A stretch of DNA of 42,630 bases from UBA2336 sp037443645. Lineage in GTDB: Bacteria > Bacteroidota > Bacteroidia > Cytophagales > Cyclobacteriaceae. The notes beneath the pieces are model-generated. The model was given only the letters and a program-made list of their open reading frames with translations, ran no database searches and was not told where the DNA came from. This document shows, piece by piece, positions 8,607-17,317 of the stretch. The translations under genes and the position numbers were made by a program. Within the stretch, counting starts at the first letter, position 1, and each line of letters begins with the position of its first letter. The stretch is from NCBI GenBank assembly GCA_037443645.1, contig JBBINY010000020.1:1-42630 (forward strand). Reading direction: 5' to 3'.

Positions 8607-9467
8607 TCAGATATTCACCTTTAGGCTCATGTTGAGGCTCCTGGCAGAGTGAGTGAGTGCACCTACCGAAATAAAATCCACTCCGCAGTCGGCTACTTCA
8701 CGAATGGTTTGCTCCGTGATGTTTCCGCTGGCTTCCGTAGCGCACCGTTTGTTAATTCGTTTTACAGCCTCCTTCATGTCTGTAAGGCTCATGTTATCGA
8801 GCATGATTACATCAACTCCGTCACATTTCAACACTTCATTAACCTCGTCCAGGTTGCGCACCTCAATTTCTATTCTCAACTCCAGTTTCCGGGCGCGAAG
8901 ATACGCTTTTGCCCGACTGATTGCCCCTGAAATACCGCCAGCCATGTCAATATGGTTATCCTTAAGCATAATCATATCATACAATCCCATCCGGTGGTTC
9001 TTACCTCCGCCAATCACCACCGCCCATTTTTCCAACAGCCTGAAACACGGGGTGGTCTTGCGGGTGTCCAGTAGGGTTGAGCCCGTACCTTCCACACGCT
9101 TTGCCAACCGGTTGGTGAGCGTAGCAATCCCGCTCATCCGTTGCATGCAGTTTAATACCAGGCGCTCCGTGGTAAGGATGGATTGTGCCGGGCCCTCTAC
9201 AGTAAAGGCAACGTCACCGGAAGTTGCAGCATCCCCATCTAAATGGTTGACTTTAACATTCAAGGTTGGGTCATATCTTGAAAAAATTTCAACGGCAAGA
9301 TCAACACCACACAAAATACCCGGTTCCTTTATGAACAGTCGGGCGGAGGCTATTCTATTTGCCTCAACAACGGCAAGGGTCGAATGATCTCCATCTCCGA
9401 CATCCTCAGAAAGTGCCGCTTGAATAAACTGGTTCAGAAACTGGTCGGTAATATACGGTGGGCGCAC
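8607..9467 (-). CDS. nadC: Nicotinate-nucleotide pyrophosphorylase (carboxylating)
   Basis: 286 aa, the normal length for NadC, which converts quinolinate and PRPP to nicotinate mononucleotide, CO2 and pyrophosphate in de novo NAD synthesis. Visible family features are LSEDVGDGDHST at the N-terminus, NCMQRMSGIAT, LDTRKTTPC with the catalytic Arg/Lys residues, GGGKNHRMGLYD, MLKDNHI, and the VIMLDNMS and FISVGALTHS strands that bind the phosphates. Nothing is missing. No nadA or nadB lies within view. The upstream neighbour is a DUF4783 gene 32 nt away, so the two are probably co-transcribed. Confidence 0.97.
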   Translation of the reverse strand: MRPPYITDQFLNQFIQAALSEDVGDGDHSTLAVVEANRIASARLFIKEPGILCGVDLAVEIFSRYDPTLNVKVNHLDGDAATSGDVAFTVEGPAQSILTTERLVLNCMQRMSGIATLTNRLAKRVEGTGSTLLDTRKTTPCFRLLEKWAVVIGGGKNHRMGLYDMIMLKDNHIDMAGGISGAISRAKAYLRARKLELRIEIEVRNLDEVNEVLKCDGVDVIMLDNMSLTDMKEAVKRINKRCATEASGNITEQTIREVADCGVDFISVGALTHSARSLNMSLKVNI

Positions 9468-9499
9468 CGTGCAAAAATAGAAGGCGAAGGCCTGGAAGT

Positions 9500-9892
9500 C
9501 TATTGCTTCACAAAAGAAATTTCCTGAATGAATTGCTGGTTATCGGTAACCTTCAGTTTCATCCATACCCTGTACGTTTCATTCTGGCTCTTATATTGAC
9601 CGATAGCAAACGGTTGCCCCCCCTTGGATTGCCCCTGGTGAATAATTGAAAACTCATTGGGCGGATGTGCCTTAAAAAAGTCGCGCAAAACAAATTCTGC
9701 CTGGGCCTTGCTGTAGTTTTCAACCTTGCCTTCGATGGTCACATCTACCGATGGATTTAAGAAACGGGTTAGCTCCTTTGCACTTCCTGCTTTAATGGTT
9801 TCTGTTACCTGGGCAATAACATCTTGCCCTTGGGCCAGTGACCCTCCGCTCAGGATAATCGCTGCAATAAACACCGGCAAACGCTTTACCAT
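9500..9892 (-). CDS. DUF4783 secreted protein
   Basis: 130 aa with a signal peptide (MVKRLPVFIAAIILSGGSLAQ). The rest matches the DUF4783 pattern: an opening helix with VTETIKAGSAKELTRFLNPSVDVTIEG, then YSKAQAEFVLRDFF, a PPNEFSIIHQG strand and a final pair of strands ending EISFVKQ. The fold resembles an NTF2/SnoaL-like cone. No catalytic residues can be named. It heads the minus-strand run with nadC, YcxB-like and recX; co-occurrence of DUF4783 with nadC is, as I recall, common in Bacteroidota, but the functional reason is unknown. Confidence 0.88.
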   Translation of the reverse strand: MVKRLPVFIAAIILSGGSLAQGQDVIAQVTETIKAGSAKELTRFLNPSVDVTIEGKVENYSKAQAEFVLRDFFKAHPPNEFSIIHQGQSKGGQPFAIGQYKSQNETYRVWMKLKVTDNQQFIQEISFVKQ

Positions 9893-9907
9893 ACCTGCAA
9901 ATTAACC

Positions 9908-9915
9908 CAAAATTA
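9908..9915 (-). promoter_or_regulatory. -7 promoter element for DUF4783-nadC operon
   Basis: The minus strand reads TAATTTTG, a perfect TAnnTTTG, about 16 nt upstream of the DUF4783 start. No convincing -33 TTTG box is seen at 17-23 nt. Confidence 0.45.
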
Positions 9916-10027
9916 TGCCACAAAGGATGAATTTCTACTTGTAATAAATGGTTTAAACATCAAGTTCACTACCAGCATGAATTCGCCAAGAGGGCGTAAG
10001 TAACCCAAAGGCACAGGTCATAACTGG

Positions 10028-10035
10028 TATATTTG
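10028..10035 (+). promoter_or_regulatory. -7 promoter element for gpmI operon
   Basis: TATATTTG matches TAnnTTTG perfectly and lies 20 nt before the gpmI ATG. The 163-nt divergent region 9893-10055 holds this element and the opposing one at 9908-9915, and nothing else I can name. Confidence 0.5.
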
Positions 10036-10055
10036 CACTTTTAAATTAGAGCCGG

Positions 10056-11582
10056 ATGAACAAAAAGGTGCTGTTGATGATCCTTGACGGATGGGGAATT
10101 GCCACCAATAAAAAGGTATCGGCAATTGACCAGGCTAAGACCCCTTTTATGGATTCGATTTACGTGCGCTATGCTAACAGCCGGTTGGAAGCATCAGCCC
10201 TGGCAGTGGGCCTGCCGGCAGGACAAATGGGGAACTCGGAAGTCGGCCACATGAACATCGGTGCCGGGCGGGTGGTATACCAGGACCTGGTACGGATCAA
10301 CAAAGCCATTGATGAAAGGGAACTTGATCAAAACCCGGTTTTGAACAATGCTTTTACTTATGCCCTCCAGAATGGTAAAGCAGTTCATCTTATCGGATTG
10401 GTTTCTGACGGTGGGGTTCACTCCCACATCAATCACCTCAAAGGGCTGTGTAGCCTTGCAGATGCAAAGGGAATTAAAAAACTATTTGTTCATGCATTTA
10501 CCGATGGCCGTGATACCGATCCGAAAAGCGGACTTGGTTTTCTGAATGATGTCCAGGAACACCTCCTAAAAACCACCGGCCGGATTGCCAGCGTGGTGGG
10601 CCGGTATTACGCCATGGATCGTGACAAGCGATGGGAGCGGGTAAAACTTGCCTATGACCTGCTGGTTCATGGTAAGGGAAAGGCCGTAACGGATTTTCGT
10701 GCCGGGGTGGAGCAGTCGTACGCTGAAAACATCACCGATGAGTTTATAAAACCACTGGTTGTTGTTGAGGATGGAAAGCCTGTGGCCGTTATCCGTGATG
10801 GTGATGTGGTTATCTGTTTTAATTTCCGGACTGATCGGGGCAGACAAATAACGATAACGTTAACGCAGAAAGATTTTCCGGAACAATCCATGACGGCCCT
10901 TAGTCTACACTATGTTACCCTTACCAATTACGATGACACTTTCCAGAATGTGAAGACTGTTTTTGATAAGGATAACCTCGAAAACACACTGGGCGAGGTG
11001 TTGGCAAAGCATGGGAAGAAACAAATACGCATTGCCGAAACAGAAAAGTATCCCCACGTTACTTTCTTCTTTTCAGGTGGAAGGGAAGAGGTCTTTGCCG
11101 GTGAGTCACGCATACTGTGTCCATCTCCTAAAGTAGCTACCTATGATTTGAAACCGGAAATGAGTGCGCACGATATCAAAGACAAGATCATACCCGAACT
11201 TGAAAAAAGAGAAGCCGATTTCATCTGCCTCAACTTTGCCAACCCCGATATGGTTGGCCATACCGGTGTGTTTGAAGCGGCCATGAAAGCCTGCGAAACA
11301 GTTGACGAGTGTGCCGCTAAGGTTACCGAAGCCGCGCTGCAAAATGGGTATACCATTCTCATCATTGCCGATCATGGCAATGCCGACTGTATGATTAACG
11401 AAGACGGCTCGCCTAATACGGCACACACAACCAACCTGGTGCCCTGCATTTTGGTTGATAATGCCTACAAGGGTACATTACAAGATGGAAAGTTGGGCGA
11501 TCTGGCACCCACCATCCTCACCTTAATGGGATTACCCATCCCGAAAGAAATGACTGGCCATGTACTTATTCAGACAAATTGA
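10056..11582 (+). CDS. gpmI: 2,3-bisphosphoglycerate-independent phosphoglycerate mutase
   Basis: 508 aa, full length for the cofactor-independent enzyme that interconverts 3- and 2-phosphoglycerate in glycolysis and gluconeogenesis. It has the alkaline-phosphatase-type metal site: Asp in MILDGWG near the N-terminus, the nucleophile Ser in GNSEVGHMNIGAGR (about residue 60), FTDGRDTDP, FNFRTDRGRQ, DMVGHTG, ADHGNAD and AHTTNLVP. Manganese is the usual cofactor. It is the first gene of a plus-strand run in which each gene overlaps the next (23 nt into the lipoprotein gene). Confidence 0.98.
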   Translation: MNKKVLLMILDGWGIATNKKVSAIDQAKTPFMDSIYVRYANSRLEASALAVGLPAGQMGNSEVGHMNIGAGRVVYQDLVRINKAIDERELDQNPVLNNAFTYALQNGKAVHLIGLVSDGGVHSHINHLKGLCSLADAKGIKKLFVHAFTDGRDTDPKSGLGFLNDVQEHLLKTTGRIASVVGRYYAMDRDKRWERVKLAYDLLVHGKGKAVTDFRAGVEQSYAENITDEFIKPLVVVEDGKPVAVIRDGDVVICFNFRTDRGRQITITLTQKDFPEQSMTALSLHYVTLTNYDDTFQNVKTVFDKDNLENTLGEVLAKHGKKQIRIAETEKYPHVTFFFSGGREEVFAGESRILCPSPKVATYDLKPEMSAHDIKDKIIPELEKREADFICLNFANPDMVGHTGVFEAAMKACETVDECAAKVTEAALQNGYTILIIADHGNADCMINEDGSPNTAHTTNLVPCILVDNAYKGTLQDGKLGDLAPTILTLMGLPIPKEMTGHVLIQTN

Positions 11583-12189
11583 TTTTTATATACTTGCTGG
11601 GTTTCTGTTCGTTGCTTCTTCGTGCACACCGAAAACAGACAGCATTTCATCTGTGTATTATCCGGTTAACAGCCTGATTCGGGCGCAGGCATATCAGCTG
11701 GTTGAATTGAACGCTTCGCTTACCAAGCATGCTCAGATTAACGGTGCCGAAGAAACCACCCTGTACACTCCGGCTGATACCTCAGCCTGGCTAAAAGAAC
11801 TGGACATTTTTACTTCCCTTAACTCAATTAATAAGCCGGTTAATGCAGGCAATTATGAAGTAACTGACGGAACGGACGATCAGAAAACCAACCTGAAGGT
11901 TCGCACATTTACCAGCCGAAACAGTTTGCCGGTTGTATGGTTAAAGGTTTATTACCTGAACACACCTGAAAACGTGCTGCGATTGGAGGCTCTCTACCGG
12001 GAAGAAAGCTCCCTGATGAAGGGCTCACGCATGCTGATCATGGAATTTCAGGAACTGAACAATAAAACTATACTTGCATCCTACTCTATTGAAGGCGGGC
12101 AAGAAATGTTTCTTGGCTCGCCCGTTGAATTTTCCATTACAGGCTCCATATCCTCCACTTCATGGCACGAGGCAAACACCAACCTTTGA
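11560..12189 (+). CDS. Conserved lipoprotein, function unknown
   Basis: 209 aa. The N-terminus (MYLFRQIDFYILAGFLFVASSC) has a short basic part, a hydrophobic core and a VASSC lipobox, so it should be lipidated at about residue 22 and carried to the outer or inner membrane. The remainder is beta-rich with no motif I recognise. Its ATG lies inside the last 23 nt of gpmI and its last 28 nt overlap the ABC exporter start, so its expression must be linked to both. No Shine-Dalgarno-like sequence is obvious. I cannot assign a family. Confidence 0.8.
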   Translation: MYLFRQIDFYILAGFLFVASSCTPKTDSISSVYYPVNSLIRAQAYQLVELNASLTKHAQINGAEETTLYTPADTSAWLKELDIFTSLNSINKPVNAGNYEVTDGTDDQKTNLKVRTFTSRNSLPVVWLKVYYLNTPENVLRLEALYREESSLMKGSRMLIMEFQELNNKTILASYSIEGGQEMFLGSPVEFSITGSISSTSWHEANTNL

Positions 12190-13958
12190 GCAAAGAAGAT
12201 AAGAGGCCGGTCAACCCTTCAAACCTCAAAAAACTTGTAGGGATTTTCCGGTTTGTATGGCCTTACCGCTGGCTTTTTACAATAGGCCTTATTTCGCTGG
12301 TATTGTCCAGCGCCACGTTGTTGTCGTTTCCCTACTTTGCCGGACAGTTGCTTGATGTTGCTTCGGGTAAACCGGTACCCTATTTTACCGGCATTAACCA
12401 GATTGCGGGAGTTTTACTGCTGATTCTTTTTGTTCAGGGAATATTCTCGTTCACGCGGGTTTATACGTTTTCGGTTACCAGCGAGCGCACCCTGGCTGAC
12501 CTGCGCCAACGCATCTATCAGAAAATAATCTGGCAGCCGCTCAGTTTTTTCGATAACCGGAGAGTGGGTGAGCTGATGAGCCGGATTACATCGGATGTCA
12601 GCACATTGCAGGATACGTTCACTTTTACCCTGGCCGAGTTGCTCCGTCAGTCGCTTACGTTGCTTTTGGGTGGCGCGGTGATTTTTTATCTCGCACCTAC
12701 CCTAACGGCTTTTATGCTGCTTACTTTTCCGGTGCTGGTTATCCTTGCCCTGATTTTCGGTAAGTACATTCGAAAACTTTCTAAGAAAACACAAGACAAA
12801 CTGGCCGATGCTAATGTTGTAGTTGAAGAGTCCCTGCAATCCATTCATGTAGTGAAGGCCTTCACCAATGAGATCTTTGAGTTGGGGCGGTATACCAAAT
12901 CGCTGGCCGAAGTTGTCGCGGTGTCTGTACGCACAGCAAAATACCGCGGGTTGTTTATCTCCTTCTCGATCTTTGCATTGTTTGGAGGCATTGTGGCTGT
13001 AGGCTGGTTCGGAGCAACATTGGTTCAACAGGGTGTGTTGTCGATAGGAATGCTTTTTTCATTCATCATCTATACATCTTTCATTGGCGGATCCATTGCC
13101 GGTCTTGGCGATATCTACACACAACTGCAACGGTCTATCGGGGCATCGGAGCGGCTGCTTGAACTCCTCGACCAGCCTGACGAAACCGATCATACCCATC
13201 AGTCGATTCAAAAACTTCATGGTCAGATTCAATTTGAAAACGTTTCATTCAACTATCCTACACGGGCAGACTTTCCGGTTCTGAAAAAACTAAACTTTAC
13301 CATTGAACCGGGGGAGAAAGTGGCTTTGGTAGGGCAAAGCGGCTCAGGTAAGTCAACGATCATCAACCTACTGATGCGCTTTTATCCGGCAGGTTCAGGC
13401 CTTATCAAAGTAGACGGCACCGCCATCGAAACGTATCCACTTACAGCCTACCGAAAGAACCTCGGCATTGTACCGCAAGAAGTAATCTTGTTTGGCGGAT
13501 CAATCAAAGAAAATATTGCCTATGGAAAACCGGAGGCAACCGAAGACGAAATTCGTGAAGCAGCCCGCAAGGCCAATGCCCTTGAATTTATTGAGAATTT
13601 TCCCGACCGGTTTAACACACTGGTTGGCGAGCGGGGCATAAAGCTTTCCGGAGGTCAACGGCAACGCATTGCCATTGCACGGGCTATTCTGAAAGACCCG
13701 GCCATTCTTATTCTTGATGAAGCGACCAGTTCACTTGATGCCCACTCCGAAACCCTGGTGCAGCAAGCGCTCCGGCAATTAATGACCGGCCGTACTACCA
13801 TTGTAATTGCTCATCGGCTCAGCACCATAAAAAAAGTAGATCGCATTTTTGTGATAAATCATGGCGAACTTGCGGAAATGGGTTCCCATAATGAACTTTC
13901 GCAAATGGATAACGGTCTCTACAGCAATCTTCTTAAGCTCCAGCTACACGAACAATGA
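12162..13958 (+). CDS. ABC exporter half-transporter (MsbA/ABCB type)
   Basis: 598 aa with a fused membrane domain and ATPase. About six transmembrane segments lie within residues 25-310, with the coupling-helix region containing SFFDNRRVGELMSRITSDV. The nucleotide-binding domain follows from about 350: Walker A GQSGSGKST, Q-loop GIVPQEV, signature LSGGQRQRIAIARA, Walker B ILILDEATSSLD and H-loop IVIAHRLS. All catalytic residues are present. Such homodimers export lipids, peptides or drugs; the substrate is not readable. The start overlaps the lipoprotein gene by 28 nt and the stop overlaps the Fur-family start by 4 nt. Confidence 0.95.
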   Translation: MARGKHQPLSKEDKRPVNPSNLKKLVGIFRFVWPYRWLFTIGLISLVLSSATLLSFPYFAGQLLDVASGKPVPYFTGINQIAGVLLLILFVQGIFSFTRVYTFSVTSERTLADLRQRIYQKIIWQPLSFFDNRRVGELMSRITSDVSTLQDTFTFTLAELLRQSLTLLLGGAVIFYLAPTLTAFMLLTFPVLVILALIFGKYIRKLSKKTQDKLADANVVVEESLQSIHVVKAFTNEIFELGRYTKSLAEVVAVSVRTAKYRGLFISFSIFALFGGIVAVGWFGATLVQQGVLSIGMLFSFIIYTSFIGGSIAGLGDIYTQLQRSIGASERLLELLDQPDETDHTHQSIQKLHGQIQFENVSFNYPTRADFPVLKKLNFTIEPGEKVALVGQSGSGKSTIINLLMRFYPAGSGLIKVDGTAIETYPLTAYRKNLGIVPQEVILFGGSIKENIAYGKPEATEDEIREAARKANALEFIENFPDRFNTLVGERGIKLSGGQRQRIAIARAILKDPAILILDEATSSLDAHSETLVQQALRQLMTGRTTIVIAHRLSTIKKVDRIFVINHGELAEMGSHNELSQMDNGLYSNLLKLQLHEQ

Positions 13959-14365
13959 CGGGGTCAAAAGAAATACTGAAAGATTTTGAGCTGCGCTTTA
14001 CCCCCAGCCGGAAAGCCATTTTGAATTTATTCCTGAAAAAAGGCTTTGCCTTATCGCATGGCGACATCGAACATGCGGTGCCCAGTAATTTCGACCGGGT
14101 TACTGTTTACCGCACCCTGAAAACCTTTCTGGATAAGGGGTTAATTCACAAAGTGCTGGATGATGAAGGGGGGATTAAGTACGCATTATGTTCAACCGCC
14201 TGCAATGCAATGGGCCATCACCACGACCATGTCCATTTTAAATGCACGGTTTGCGGCCAAACCAATTGCCTGGATGTTGACATCCCTTCTATAAAACTCC
14301 CACGAGGTTACCGGGCCTCCGGGTTTAACCTGCTGATTCAGGGAGTGTGTGAAAATTGTGTCTGA
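13955..14365 (+). CDS. Fur family transcriptional regulator
   Basis: 136 aa. The N-terminal winged helix carries RFTPSRKAILNLFLKKG and FDRVTVYRTLKTF, the DNA-recognition helix typical of Fur/Zur/PerR proteins. The C-terminal metal-sensing and dimerisation part has a His-rich GHHHDHVHFKC stretch and two Cys pairs (CTVC and CENC) that would hold a structural zinc. The family senses iron, zinc, manganese or peroxide; which one cannot be told here. The ATG overlaps the ABC exporter stop (ATGA). The next gene, a TerC/Alx-type protein with its own promoter, belongs to a family tied to manganese homeostasis, so metal control is a fair guess. Confidence 0.93.
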   Translation: MTGSKEILKDFELRFTPSRKAILNLFLKKGFALSHGDIEHAVPSNFDRVTVYRTLKTFLDKGLIHKVLDDEGGIKYALCSTACNAMGHHHDHVHFKCTVCGQTNCLDVDIPSIKLPRGYRASGFNLLIQGVCENCV

Positions 14366-14424
14366 AATTCAGAATCATGCTGGTTTCCTTTGCCGTATGT
14401 ACTTCATTAATCGCCACATCGATT

Positions 14425-14453
14425 TTTGCGTTTGAAAAATAGTTGTACTTTTG
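14425..14453 (+). promoter_or_regulatory. Bacteroidota-type promoter of terC-like gene
   Basis: TTTG at 14425-14428 is followed after 17 nt by TACTTTTG at 14446-14453, matching the two-part -33/-7 promoter (TTTG...TAnnTTTG) known in Bacteroidota. It predicts a transcript starting near 14460 and a leader of about 70 nt before the TTG start codon at 14529. Confidence 0.6.
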
Positions 14454-14482
14454 AAATCTACGGAGCTTTGAGTGCTTTGATA

Positions 14483-14515
14483 ATGAAGGGCTTAGACCTC
14501 CCAAACAACCCCTGA
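14483..14515 (+). other. Possible 10-codon leader ORF before terC-like gene
   Basis: Within the predicted leader an ATG opens a 10-codon frame (MKGLDLPNNP) that stops 13 nt before the TTG start of the downstream gene. It may be chance, but a short leader ORF next to a weak start codon could modulate translation. Confidence 0.2.
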
Positions 14516-14528
14516 AGACCGGACCTTA

Positions 14529-15509
14529 TTGCGCAGCCCTCTCAACATACTGCTAATCTCCTTATTTGACGGAAACGAACGAGAGTTACTCCTCTTTGGG
14601 ATTTTCGGGGCCATCATCATTTTATTTTTAGCCCTCGATCTTGGCCTTTTTCATAAACAAGCGCACAAGATTTCTACCAAATCGGCCCTGTATCAGTCAA
14701 TTTTCTGGGTGACGATCTCGGCCTTATTCGGGTATTTCATTTACGTGTATGATGAAAGTGGTACGGTGGGGGCCGTAGAGTATTTCTCCGCCTACTTAAC
14801 CGAGAAAGCGCTTTCGGTTGATAACATATTCGTGATCCTTCTCATTCTGAAATACTTTCAGGTGGATGAAACCTACTACCACAAAATTCTCTTCTGGGGC
14901 ATTTTGGGTGCCATCGTAATGCGTGCCTTCTTCATCTTTGTTGGCGCTTACCTGATCCACAAATTTCACTGGATACTCTACATCTTTGGTGTATTCCTTA
15001 TCTATTCAGGCATACGCATTTATTTTGAAGACGGGGATGAGAAAATTGAGCCGGAGAAGAATCCCGTTCTGAAATTCTGTAAGAAATACCTTCCCATTAC
15101 TACGGATACGCATGACGGAAAATTTCTTGTGTTTCAGAACGGCAAACTTTGGTTTACGCCTTTGTTCCTGGTGATTGTTTTGATTGAGACAACCGATCTG
15201 ATCTTTGCCGTTGATTCGATCCCGGCTGCATTCGCCATCACTCAAAATGAATTTCTGATTTACACATCAAACATCTTTGCCGTTATGGGCTTGCGTGCGA
15301 TGTTCTTTTTGCTTTCCGGGATCATCGATAAATTTTACCTGTTGCAGAAAGGGCTTTCCATTATCCTCTTTTTCATCGGGGCAAAAATGCTCCTTGAAAT
15401 TTTCCACATTGACATCAATGTATACCTCTCCTTCTCTGTTATTATTGCCACCCTTACTCTCTCCATTATATTTTCGGTAATTATTCCGCGCAGATCAAAA
15501 TTGCTTTAA
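14529..15509 (+). CDS. TerC/Alx family membrane protein
   Basis: 326 aa with about eight or nine transmembrane helices. The family signature is visible twice: YLTEKALSVDNIFVI (about residues 88-102) and LIETTDLIFAVDSIPA (about 218-233), whose acidic residues are thought to bind the metal. Related Alx and MeeY/MeeF proteins act in manganese export or metalation of secreted proteins. The start is a TTG at 14529: the frame is closed by a stop at 14493-14495 and contains no ATG before the first conserved helix. The gene is convergent with the LETM1-related gene and overlaps its end by 4 nt. Confidence 0.93.
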   Translation: MRSPLNILLISLFDGNERELLLFGIFGAIIILFLALDLGLFHKQAHKISTKSALYQSIFWVTISALFGYFIYVYDESGTVGAVEYFSAYLTEKALSVDNIFVILLILKYFQVDETYYHKILFWGILGAIVMRAFFIFVGAYLIHKFHWILYIFGVFLIYSGIRIYFEDGDEKIEPEKNPVLKFCKKYLPITTDTHDGKFLVFQNGKLWFTPLFLVIVLIETTDLIFAVDSIPAAFAITQNEFLIYTSNIFAVMGLRAMFFLLSGIIDKFYLLQKGLSIILFFIGAKMLLEIFHIDINVYLSFSVIIATLTLSIIFSVIIPRRSKLL

Positions 15510-16768
15510 GCATCAGGCCCTGTAAATAAATTTTTAGGAAGTATTCTCAATAGAACTTTCAGGGTCAAAAAATTCTGAGGCAAAGCAATAATGCTGAACG
15601 ATGGAATCGTCCGCAATACCCAGAGAAGGTGCTGCCGCACCACTTCACTTTCTTCGGTGGTTAACTCTTCGGATTGAGCTTTTAACAACAGGCTCATGGC
15701 AGTTTTATTCTCCTGCAATTCCTTCAATAATTTGCCACGGTTCTTTTCGGCCACACGTGCTACACTGGCAATGAAGTGTTCACTTACCCGCTCATAATCC
15801 TGCTTGTCTTGCAGGTGTTGCAGTTGCTCCCAATGCTCCAGTACAAAGCCTTCAATGGCAATCACACTGTTTTCTAGATCATCATTCGTAAATCCCAGGT
15901 GAGTGCAAAGCTGTTTCAAAAAATCATATTCCGACTGTTCAACTCTCCGGTCAGCCCACATCGTTAAGATGGCTACCTCCAGGTAAAACTTCCTTAGAAT
16001 CCAGGAATTATCGGATGGCAGGTTTATGGCTTCCGTGGCTACCCCTTCTTTGAAAATCGCCATCGCCTCCTTTCTTCGCTCAGCCGGAATATTCGTGCCC
16101 TGTACAAAGTACTCAAACAGTTTTTGCTCTTCAAAATCAAGTACATTATCAGAGTGAGCTGCTGCTGCTATTACTTTAACCACAGAAAATCTGAGTTCCT
16201 CCCGTTCGTACCGGAAAAAATCTGCCACAACGCGATCAGCATTTGTGTGAATCCATTGACCGAAAATGAAGATGTCGAAAAACAAGATGCTGTTATGAAA
16301 GAAGTAAACCCAAAAATTGCCTTTGTATTCCTGCGCCCGCTCGACTCGCTTATCAAGAATTCGCTCAACCAGCTCGAGTGTTGATCTTTTTTTACCAAAC
16401 AATGTTTTTGTGGGTGTTGCCAGTTCAGGGAATATGGTATTGTAAAAAGTGGTGATATTTTCCAACACGCGCATTATCAGGTCAAACAACTCTTCATCCC
16501 TGTTGATCGCCTTTCCGTGAAATACTACTGAACTACTTACCAGGCATTCTGCCAGCAGCACTTTCATCCTGTCTTTTTCGTCCCAGGTGCTTGCCGATGG
16601 GTGGTTGATGACACCCACAGATTGCCCATACATTAACCCGGTTGGCTGAATAATCCGATATAGGGCATATTCAGGGCGGGAATCTTTAGGGCTACCTGCG
16701 AGTTCTCTAAACTGCTCTTTCCTGAAATCAAGGTATTCGTTGAGCCAACCTTTGTTACCTGGCTTCAT
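15506..16768 (-). CDS. LETM1-related, TerB-like domain protein
   Basis: 420 aa, no signal peptide. The middle region looks like two TerB-like helical repeats (about residues 195-240, with VIAAAAHSDNVLDFEEQKLF, and 265-310, with VAILTMWADRRVEQSEYDFL). The C-terminus (about 350-420) with RTIPSFSIIALP and LLRILPKNLF resembles the LETM1 ribosome-binding region of the mitochondrial inner-membrane protein. It fits the group named LETM1-related biofilm-associated proteins in Bacteroidota; the biochemical role is unknown. The only gene touching it is a TerC-type protein on the other strand, and TerB and TerC domains often occur together in tellurite/stress loci. Confidence 0.75.
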   Translation of the reverse strand: MKPGNKGWLNEYLDFRKEQFRELAGSPKDSRPEYALYRIIQPTGLMYGQSVGVINHPSASTWDEKDRMKVLLAECLVSSSVVFHGKAINRDEELFDLIMRVLENITTFYNTIFPELATPTKTLFGKKRSTLELVERILDKRVERAQEYKGNFWVYFFHNSILFFDIFIFGQWIHTNADRVVADFFRYEREELRFSVVKVIAAAAHSDNVLDFEEQKLFEYFVQGTNIPAERRKEAMAIFKEGVATEAINLPSDNSWILRKFYLEVAILTMWADRRVEQSEYDFLKQLCTHLGFTNDDLENSVIAIEGFVLEHWEQLQHLQDKQDYERVSEHFIASVARVAEKNRGKLLKELQENKTAMSLLLKAQSEELTTEESEVVRQHLLWVLRTIPSFSIIALPQNFLTLKVLLRILPKNLFTGPDA

Positions 16769-16804
16769 AACAGGATGAAGGTACCTATTTTTTTTGTAAC
16801 AAAA

Positions 16805-17317
16805 TCAGGAGAGCTTTCGCCAGCCTTTCTTTTCTATGTCGCGGGCTGAGGTCTCCACTTTGCTTTGAAGGCTCTTCTTAAAGGCATCAAGTTTCTTGGC
16901 AACCGCTTTATCGACCGAGCCAATAATCTGCGCGGCTAATATTCCTGCATTGCGCGCACCGTTCAGCGCCACCGTAGCCACAGGCACACCGGAAGGCATT
17001 TGCAGAATGGACAAGACCGAATCCCATCCATCAATCGAATTGGACGACTTAACAGGCACTCCGATTACCGGCAAAGAGGTTATGGATGCAACCATGCCCG
17101 GCAAATGGGCGGCACCACCAGCACCAGCAATGATTACCCGAAGGCCCTTGCTGCGTGCCCGCGTGGCATAGTCAACCATCCGAAGGGGGGTCCGGTGTGC
17201 TGAGACCACTGTCAGTTCGTATTGCACTCCGAACTCCTCAAGTACCTCAGCTGCCTCCTTCATCGTCTTCAGATCAGACTGGCTGCCCATAATAATACCA
17301 ACCACCGGTTTTGTCAT
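16805..17317 (-). CDS. purE: N5-carboxyaminoimidazole ribonucleotide mutase
   Basis: 170 aa, normal for class I PurE, which moves the carboxyl group of N5-CAIR to give CAIR in purine synthesis. Visible motifs are GIIMGSQSDLKTM at the N-terminus, VVSAHRTPLRM with the catalytic His, AGAGGAAHLPGMVAS and PVIGVPVKSS. A basic C-terminal tail of about 20 residues follows. The ATG overlaps the purK stop by 4 nt (ATGA), so the pair is translationally coupled and forms the two-step carboxylation module of this pathway. Confidence 0.97.
   Translation of the reverse strand: MTKPVVGIIMGSQSDLKTMKEAAEVLEEFGVQYELTVVSAHRTPLRMVDYATRARSKGLRVIIAGAGGAAHLPGMVASITSLPVIGVPVKSSNSIDGWDSVLSILQMPSGVPVATVALNGARNAGILAAQIIGSVDKAVAKKLDAFKKSLQSKVETSARDIEKKGWRKLS

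Noticed and set aside
8653..9387. 244-codon open frame on the plus strand opposite nadC
   Set aside because: It is antisense to a complete, motif-perfect nadC, has Ser/Arg-rich low-information composition and no family features; a shadow frame.
14454..14528. yybP-ykoY manganese riboswitch before the TerC/Alx gene
   Set aside because: The predicted leader is only about 70 nt, and I could not fit the conserved loop sequences of that riboswitch; no call made.
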